Origin: JBGZFC01 sp964346495
GTDB taxonomy: Bacteria; Bacteroidota; Bacteroidia; Bacteroidales; Dysgonomonadaceae
DNA length: 11,251 nucleotides
NCBI GenBank assembly: GCA_964346495.1
Contig: CAYFUW010000067.1
Coordinates: 1 to 11,251 of the forward strand
Direction of reading: 5' to 3'
A program made the translations under genes and the position numbers. This document shows positions 6,509-11,251 of the stretch, piece by piece. Under the pieces are notes generated by a model. It was not told the DNA's origin. It did not search any database and saw only the letters and a program-made list of their open reading frames with translations. Within the stretch, counting starts at the first letter, position 1, and each line of letters opens with the position of its first letter.

Positions 6509-6922
6509 ATGGGAAGAAAAAGAAACAAATCAGGATTCATTTTCTTAATTTTAATCGTTATTGCTGCTGTCGCTTTCTTTACCAATCCCGATAAGGAAGC
6601 TCACAAAGAGGCTGTAGTAGCACGGTCAAACCAGGTCGTAAAAGAAATCATTGCTGAGCGTAACGATGTTGTCGCTTCTGCCGCATGGCAAATGGCAGGC
6701 GAGCAGTTGTTGACACAGTTTGTCGACAGCTATGTAACTGTAGATAACTATTATATCTTTTCCATTCCGAAAGTAAATTGGGACGGTAAATCGTATCCTA
6801 TTGGTGTGGGAGCATTTGATAAGGTGTATATTACTAAGGATTTTAATAAAAACTTAATTGAGCCAATAATTAATGATATGGAAAACAAAATAATGAATCT
6901 ATTACCAGGTTTTCCCTCATAA
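6509..6922 (+). CDS. Membrane-anchored DUF4359-like protein
   Basis: The 137-residue protein begins with a basic MGRKRNKSG, one hydrophobic helix (about 9-24), then TNPDKEAHK (25-33), a helical segment, and a conserved-looking core TVDNYYIFSIPKVNWDGK through YPIGVGAFDKVYI (77-108). The order 'TM helix, TNP-D/E-x-x-H, then NYY-x-FS ... IGVG-F' fits small DUF4359-type proteins as I remember them from Bacteroidetes and Firmicutes; their function is unknown. The helix could be an uncleaved anchor with the domain facing the periplasm. The gene starts 27 bases after the previous one in the same direction and is the last of the small cassette. No terminator is visible behind it. Confidence 0.75.
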   Translation: MGRKRNKSGFIFLILIVIAAVAFFTNPDKEAHKEAVVARSNQVVKEIIAERNDVVASAAWQMAGEQLLTQFVDSYVTVDNYYIFSIPKVNWDGKSYPIGVGAFDKVYITKDFNKNLIEPIINDMENKIMNLLPGFPS

Positions 6923-7124
6923 GGAGTTTATGTAAGAATTATGTAGCTGTTAATTTTAAAAACGATTGAAAAAAGTCCACTTATTGTAATTCAGAAATTA
7001 TATATTGAAAGTCGGAATTTATGAAACATTATGAAAAATCACTTTGTAATGGTTCTAAATAGGCGTAATTGTTAGTTGCTGTGTTAGCTGCCTGTGGCTG
7101 TTGCAGGTGGTTGTATATGAGTGG

Positions 7125-7154
7125 TTTGTGTGATTTGTGTGACTGTTTGTGATT
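7125..7154 (+). repeat. Tandem TTTGTGTGA repeat
   Basis: TTTGTGTGA occurs at 7125-7133 and immediately again at 7134-7142, followed after CTG by the shorter TTTGTGA at 7146-7152, and TTGTGATTT recurs about 15 bases on. Together they form a GT-rich tract about 75 bases upstream of the regulator's promoter. The copies could be operator half-sites or a simple-repeat expansion. Confidence 0.65.
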
Positions 7155-7202
7155 ATAGATACTCGTTGTGATTTAATTTTATGATGTAATTTTTTCTATA
7201 TA

Positions 7203-7236
7203 TTTGTTAATATTTGGAATTAAAGTGCTATCTTTG
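7203..7236 (+). promoter_or_regulatory. Promoter of the hybrid regulator gene
   Basis: TATCTTTG at 7229-7236 is an exact Bacteroides -7 box. TTTG at 7203-7206 can serve as -33 element with 22 bases between, slightly longer than usual. Transcription should begin near 7242, giving a leader of about 57 bases. Confidence 0.65.
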
Positions 7237-7247
7237 TTAATTGAATT

Positions 7248-7295
7248 ATGTTAGGTTATATATGGCCTGACAACATTATTGGGCTTTACTTTTGA
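7248..7295 (+). other. Possible 15-codon leader ORF in the regulator's 5' end
   Basis: An ATG at 7248, only a few bases after the predicted transcription start, opens a frame MLGYIWPDNIIGLYF that ends in TGA at 7293-7295. The frame is the same as the regulator's, whose ATG comes one codon later. Part of it can fold into a bulged hairpin (ATGTT-AGG 7248-7255 with CCT-gac-AACAT 7266-7276). It may be chance; nothing independent shows that it is translated. Confidence 0.2.
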
Positions 7296-7298
7296 TTT

Positions 7299-10187
7299 AT
7301 GGTGTTTCTGTCGAAAATGAAATATAGTTTGGCATATTCAGCAATGCTTTTAGGTATTGCGGTTTTTTTGCTTTCTTGTACCTCTCCAAAAAAACAAAGG
7401 AACAGAGAGCAGAAAGAGATTGACTTTCACCAGGAACTTGATGAAAAGCTAGGATTCATAAATGATGAAGATTCGATAAACATGTTGTTGCAACAATTTA
7501 TCGAAGAGGGTGATGATTACGCAGCCTTATTGTGTCACAAGAGGTTAGGGAAATATATGCGTGATAATGCCCGTTTCTTAGAGGCTATAGATCAGCATCA
7601 GGAGGAGTTAAACATCGCTTTAAGACTGAAAGACACTATAAGAATTATGCAGGCTTACAATGCACTGGGGACAGATTACAGACGCATTGGGGCACAAGGG
7701 GAAGCTTCAGAATATCATTATTATGCCCTGGAATATGCCGAAGCCTATTCGCAAGCAAGTAAGCCAGGTGTGGGTATGAAAAGTCATGCAGTATCATCTA
7801 ATGGTATTGGCAATATCTATTCATCTCTGGGCTATTTAGACGATGCAGAGAAATACTTGAGGATGGCTCTCGAAGATGAGATAAAATTGGAAAGTAGTAT
7901 TGGGCAAGCAATAAATTATGCCAATTTGGGAGCAATTTTTGAGGAACGTGGGCAATTGGATTCGGCAAGGGTATATTATATTAAATCTCTTGAGCAAAAT
8001 CGTATAGCCGGTTCGGATAAGGGCATTGGATTGTGTTTAATACACCTTGGCGATTTGTATGTGAAGGAGAAAAACTATACTCTGGCTAAATATGAATATC
8101 AGAAGGCTTACGATCAGTTGGTGGATGTTGGCGATAAAAGTCATAGATTTCAAGCCTGTTTGTCAATAGCACGAATACATTTGTGGGAGAATAATATTTC
8201 AGAGTTTAAACGGTATATTGATTTGGCCGAAGAAATAACCACAGAAATTAAATCACATGAAATGTTAGCTAGTCTATATGAGCTTAAATATGAAAGCGAT
8301 ATAAAGCGCGCAGATTATAGACAGGCTTTGTCCAATTACAAGCTATATACCGATATGAGAGATAGCATTAGCAATATCCAAAAAACAAATCGGTTTATGG
8401 ATGTACGTGTACATTACGAACGTACAAAGAATAAGCGACAAATAGATCAGATAGAAATGGAGACTGCCGCAAGGGAGAGTCGTCGTAAGATAATTTCATA
8501 TATACTCATCACTATTGTGCTAATATCAATTGGTGTTCTGGAGGTACTTTACTATGCTTATAAGCAACGTAACAGAAGTAACAAGATGTTGAAAGAACTG
8601 GAGCGTACACGTACCGATTTTTTCACGAATATTACTCACGAGTTTAGAACACCGTTAACCGTTATCAGAGGCTTTAGTCGCTTGTTGCAAAGTAAGAATG
8701 AATTGTCCGTGAAGGAAAAAAATACTTACCTTGATGCAATTAACAGGCAAACAGACAATATGTTGAAGCTTGTTAATCAGCTATTGGATATTTCCAAATT
8801 ACAATCGGGAAAGGAACAGCCCGTGTGGAGACGTGGAGATATTATATCTTATCTGCGAATGACTGCGGAGACTTTCAGACTTTACGCCGAAGGACAAAAG
8901 ATAAAACTTGTTTTTCATTCAGATGTAAATGAGTTGGAAATGGACTTCATTCCTTTTTACATTGATAAAGTAATAAGCAACCTTCTCTCTAATGCTGTCA
9001 AACATACTCAGGCTGGTGGCAGAATAGACTTTTTTGCAGAAAAAGGCAAACAATCCGGAACTATTGTTATTCGTGTAATGGATACAGGTGAGGGTATTCC
9101 TAAAGAAGATTTAGAGCGTATTTTTGAGATGTTTTATCAAAGTGATAACGCTCGCAACACAACAGGTTCCGGTATAGGCTTAGCCTTTACGAGAATGCTG
9201 GTTGAGAAAATGAAAGGTGAAATTGAAGTGGAAAGTGAATTAGGGAAAGGAACTACTTTTACTGTTACTCTGCCACTTAAAAATAATAATTTGAAACAAA
9301 TAGTACCGTTGGACAAAGAGACTTCAATTAATTTGGATGTGCCTGAATTGGTTGATGCATCTATTGAGGAGTTTGAAGATGAGGAGGTGGATCCTGAAGA
9401 ATTAAACAACGGAAAGCCTATCGTCCTGGTTGTGGAAGATAATAAGGATGTGTTGCGGTACATTGTAAGTTTGCTTGAAGACAAATATTGTGTGATAACT
9501 GCTGAAAATGGTCAGGAGGGATTTGAGATGGCAGAAGAGCATATTCCCGACATTGTGGTTTCTGATGTGATGATGCCGGTTAAAGATGGTGTCTGCATGT
9601 GTGTTGAATTGAAGAAAAATGTGATGCTTAATCATATCCCCGTGGTTTTTATTACGGCTATGGGTGATGAGGAAGATCGTATAAGGGGGCTTCAGTGTGG
9701 TGCAGAAGCTTATATCAATAAGCCGTTTAAGTCAGAAGAGCTTTTTGCTACTATTCATAACTTGTTGCTAGGTCGTAAGAAAATTATTGAAAAATATAAA
9801 GATACGCTCGAAAATACTCTCTCGGGAATACGAAGCAAGGTAGAGAGTGATGCCAACTTGAAATATCTGCAAACTGTTACCGATATTATTGTTGCAGAAA
9901 TACAGAATCCGAACTTGAATACTGTCTTTATTGCCGATAAAATGTTCGTTAGTCCGTCTCAGCTAAATCGCAAGTTGAATGGAATAGTTGGACAATCGGC
10001 TGTTTCATATATCCTAAAAGTGAAGCTTAATACAGCGAAAAAAATGTTGCAAAGCACAGCTGACCCAATTACGGAGATCTCTTATGCCTGTGGGTTCAAC
10101 GATGCCAGTTATTTTTCACGTGTATTCAAGAAAGAATTCGGTGTAACGCCTTCTCAATTCCAAAGAATACCTAATGATTTAACTTAA
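7299..10187 (+). CDS. Hybrid two-component regulator: TPR sensor, histidine kinase, receiver, AraC domain
   Basis: This 962-residue inner-membrane protein is a whole signalling pathway in one chain. Order: N-terminal signal with lipobox LLSC (C27); about six TPR-like helical repeats (about 75-355), presumably periplasmic; a coiled-coil stretch (365-395); transmembrane helix 398-420; dimerisation domain with phospho-acceptor H447 in FFTNITHEFRTPL; kinase ATPase boxes N (NLLSNAVKHT, N565), G1 (DTGEGI, D595) and G2 (GSGIGL, 623-628); an acidic linker (681-704); receiver with E713-D714, phospho-acceptor D756 (SDVMMP), T786 and K808; and an AraC-type DNA-binding domain with two helix-turn-helix motifs (about 865-957). 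All catalytic residues are present. It differs from classical HTCS proteins, which sense sugars through Reg_prop/Y_Y_Y beta-propellers, by having TPRs. The signal and target genes are unknown. ATG 7299 follows an in-frame TGA; ATG 7317 is an equally good start that keeps the signal. Confidence 0.96.
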   Translation: MVFLSKMKYSLAYSAMLLGIAVFLLSCTSPKKQRNREQKEIDFHQELDEKLGFINDEDSINMLLQQFIEEGDDYAALLCHKRLGKYMRDNARFLEAIDQHQEELNIALRLKDTIRIMQAYNALGTDYRRIGAQGEASEYHYYALEYAEAYSQASKPGVGMKSHAVSSNGIGNIYSSLGYLDDAEKYLRMALEDEIKLESSIGQAINYANLGAIFEERGQLDSARVYYIKSLEQNRIAGSDKGIGLCLIHLGDLYVKEKNYTLAKYEYQKAYDQLVDVGDKSHRFQACLSIARIHLWENNISEFKRYIDLAEEITTEIKSHEMLASLYELKYESDIKRADYRQALSNYKLYTDMRDSISNIQKTNRFMDVRVHYERTKNKRQIDQIEMETAARESRRKIISYILITIVLISIGVLEVLYYAYKQRNRSNKMLKELERTRTDFFTNITHEFRTPLTVIRGFSRLLQSKNELSVKEKNTYLDAINRQTDNMLKLVNQLLDISKLQSGKEQPVWRRGDIISYLRMTAETFRLYAEGQKIKLVFHSDVNELEMDFIPFYIDKVISNLLSNAVKHTQAGGRIDFFAEKGKQSGTIVIRVMDTGEGIPKEDLERIFEMFYQSDNARNTTGSGIGLAFTRMLVEKMKGEIEVESELGKGTTFTVTLPLKNNNLKQIVPLDKETSINLDVPELVDASIEEFEDEEVDPEELNNGKPIVLVVEDNKDVLRYIVSLLEDKYCVITAENGQEGFEMAEEHIPDIVVSDVMMPVKDGVCMCVELKKNVMLNHIPVVFITAMGDEEDRIRGLQCGAEAYINKPFKSEELFATIHNLLLGRKKIIEKYKDTLENTLSGIRSKVESDANLKYLQTVTDIIVAEIQNPNLNTVFIADKMFVSPSQLNRKLNGIVGQSAVSYILKVKLNTAKKMLQSTADPITEISYACGFNDASYFSRVFKKEFGVTPSQFQRIPNDLT

Positions 10188-10369
10188 GTTCTATTTAAGA
10201 GGAACTGTATAATACTACAAATCACTTAGGAAAAAGTATGACTTTAAAGGTTTTATTCATATATGTACTGAGTTGTAGTGCTTTTAGATGTTTTAATTCT
10301 TGGGTAAGACTAAACATATCAAGAATACCTGATAGATGCTTTTCAAAAAATATTCCGATTAAATTATAA
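10188..10369. other. Convergent gap between the two regulators
   Basis: This 182-base A/T-rich gap separates two genes that face each other. I find no classical stem-plus-T-run terminator. The only sizeable inverted repeat is ACTACAA (10214-10220) with TTGTAGT (10273-10279), a 7-pair stem with a 52-base loop followed by GCTTTTA, which is a weak terminator candidate at best. Confidence 0.5.
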
Positions 10370-11251
10370 TTAGTTATTTGCTTTCCAAATGGAAGGTTGA
10401 ACTCCTTCTATAGCTTTAAACTGACGATAAAAAGTGCGTGTGTCGTTATAGCCCAGGCGTGTGGCTAGTTCCGTCATTGTTGTTTTGGGCGTATTAGTTA
10501 TAATGCGTTTAGCCTCTTCTATTCTTAGATAATTGACCCACTGACGAAAGGTGATGCCTTTGTAGGTATTGAAATATGATGATATGTAGGTGCTATTAGT
10601 GCCTAAATACCCGGCTAAGTCGTCTATTGTGATTCCTGATTTTAAAAAGTGTTTTTCTTCAATCCACTCTCCTATACTTGCTTTACTGTTGATACGGGGT
10701 GTGCTTTCGTAACTAATGCTGTTGGTTTTAATATCAAGTGCCAAAGAAGATTGTATGTCTTCAAAAGTTTCAGCTATTGGCGTATCTGTTGTTGACTTTT
10801 CTATTATTATTGGCTTCTCTATTACCCTAAACTGCCACGGATAATTAAGCAGTTTTATGCCGAAAAATGTGTAAAAACAGAGTAATGAGATTCCGAAAAT
10901 AAAATTCAATACTAAACTCGAGTATTGAGTGGTAATAAGTGATAAAATGCCTATTCCAAGTGAACAATAAAATGCTATAACAATCCAGCACATACGAGCA
11001 ACCGTGCTATCTGAATAGAAGTTGTCCATTACTTTGCGGAACGCATGGTAGCGACGTGCAAAAAACACCGTGAAGTAAACAAGCACACCACAATAAACAG
11101 CATTTAGAATGTGTATTGAAAATTTAATTACCGACTTTGGCAGGAAAATATAACTTGCAATAGTTGCTAAAACATACAAGATAACTGCAACCATCTGGTG
11201 TTTCACTGTTATTAATTTAATACTTTTAGGATCTAGCAGCAATATGCAAAC
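10370..11251 (-). CDS. Membrane-anchored AraC-family transcription regulator, N-terminus cut by window edge
   Basis: The frame is open to the right edge, so about 293 C-terminal residues are visible; the TTG at 11242 is unlikely to be the true start. Counting from that TTG, four hydrophobic helices are visible (about 15-35, 42-62, 85-105, 108-132), then a polar linker (about 140-190) and a C-terminal AraC DNA-binding domain with two helix-turn-helix motifs: TIDDLAGYLGTNSTYISSYF (205-224) and TMTELATRLGYNDTRTFYRQF (255-275), with PSIW near the end. There is no kinase or receiver, so this is a one-component regulator whose membrane part would sense the signal and whose DNA-binding part lies in the cytoplasm. 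Such proteins are known in Bacteroidetes, with mostly unknown ligands. It converges on the hybrid regulator; whether the two act on the same genes is open. Confidence 0.88.
   Translation of the reverse strand, partial: VCILLLDPKSIKLITVKHQMVAVILYVLATIASYIFLPKSVIKFSIHILNAVYCGVLVYFTVFFARRYHAFRKVMDNFYSDSTVARMCWIVIAFYCSLGIGILSLITTQYSSLVLNFIFGISLLCFYTFFGIKLLNYPWQFRVIEKPIIIEKSTTDTPIAETFEDIQSSLALDIKTNSISYESTPRINSKASIGEWIEEKHFLKSGITIDDLAGYLGTNSTYISSYFNTYKGITFRQWVNYLRIEEAKRIITNTPKTTMTELATRLGYNDTRTFYRQFKAIEGVQPSIWKANN

Larger units (their letters stand above)
6923..7298. other. 376-base intergenic region before the hybrid regulator
   Basis: No credible gene is present apart from a possible 15-codon leader (7248-7295). 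The left part is A/T-rich and featureless; the middle (about 7075-7170) is unusually rich in G and T on this strand and contains tandem TTTGTGTGA repeats; the right part holds a promoter for the regulator. A weak 4-5 pair stem CCTG...CAGG lies at 7091-7107. I see no intrinsic terminator for the small cassette here. Confidence 0.6.

Noticed and set aside
9137..9635. Minus-strand open frames opposite the hybrid regulator
   Set aside because: They lie entirely within the kinase and receiver coding region on the other strand and give low-complexity Ser- or His-rich products.

Overview
The window looks like a chromosomal segment from a low-GC member of the Bacteroidetes, most likely order Bacteroidales; I cannot resolve the genus. 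The reasons are a TonB-dependent receptor with the C-terminal half typical of this phylum, a one-protein hybrid two-component system (kinase, receiver and AraC domains fused), -7 promoter boxes of the Bacteroides form TAnnTTTG (seen three times), A/T-rich translation starts without Shine-Dalgarno sequences, and an Mrp protein of the form I remember from Bacteroidetes. No RNA genes, insertion sequences, phage genes or CRISPR array are visible.

Layout. (1) Positions 1-1650, plus strand: the 3' end of a TonB-dependent receptor gene, then, 22 bases later, a secreted purple-acid-phosphatase-like enzyme. The pair looks like an operon for obtaining phosphate or a phosphorylated nutrient, and ends at a strong hairpin terminator. 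(2) 1740-1944: a noncoding cluster of palindromes built on GTAGAGACG, then a terminator facing the end of gdhA. (3) 1966-3303, minus strand: glutamate dehydrogenase gdhA, a central ammonium-assimilation gene. (4) 3304-3624: a divergent control region with a promoter for each side. (5) 3625-5574, plus strand: trmB (tRNA m7G46 methyltransferase) and an mrp/apbC-type Fe-S carrier ATPase, both housekeeping genes. (6) 5609-6922: three small genes for membrane-anchored proteins of unknown role, closely spaced behind mrp. (7) 6923-7298: 376 noncoding bases with a GT-rich tandem repeat and a good promoter. (8) 7299-10187: a 962-residue regulator with a TPR sensor, histidine kinase, receiver and AraC DNA-binding domain in one chain. 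(9) 10370 to the right edge, minus strand: a membrane-anchored AraC-type regulator, convergent with the previous gene and cut by the window end.

No complete new system is evident. The points most worth a second look are the phosphatase with His where purple acid phosphatases have the metal-binding Tyr, the Mrp without its CxxC cluster ligands, the TPR-sensing hybrid regulator that begins with a lipoprotein signal, the small-protein cassette whose middle gene lacks a normal start (a T6 run lies next to an out-of-frame ATG), the GTAGAGACG palindrome cluster, and the two unusual membrane regulators placed end to end.
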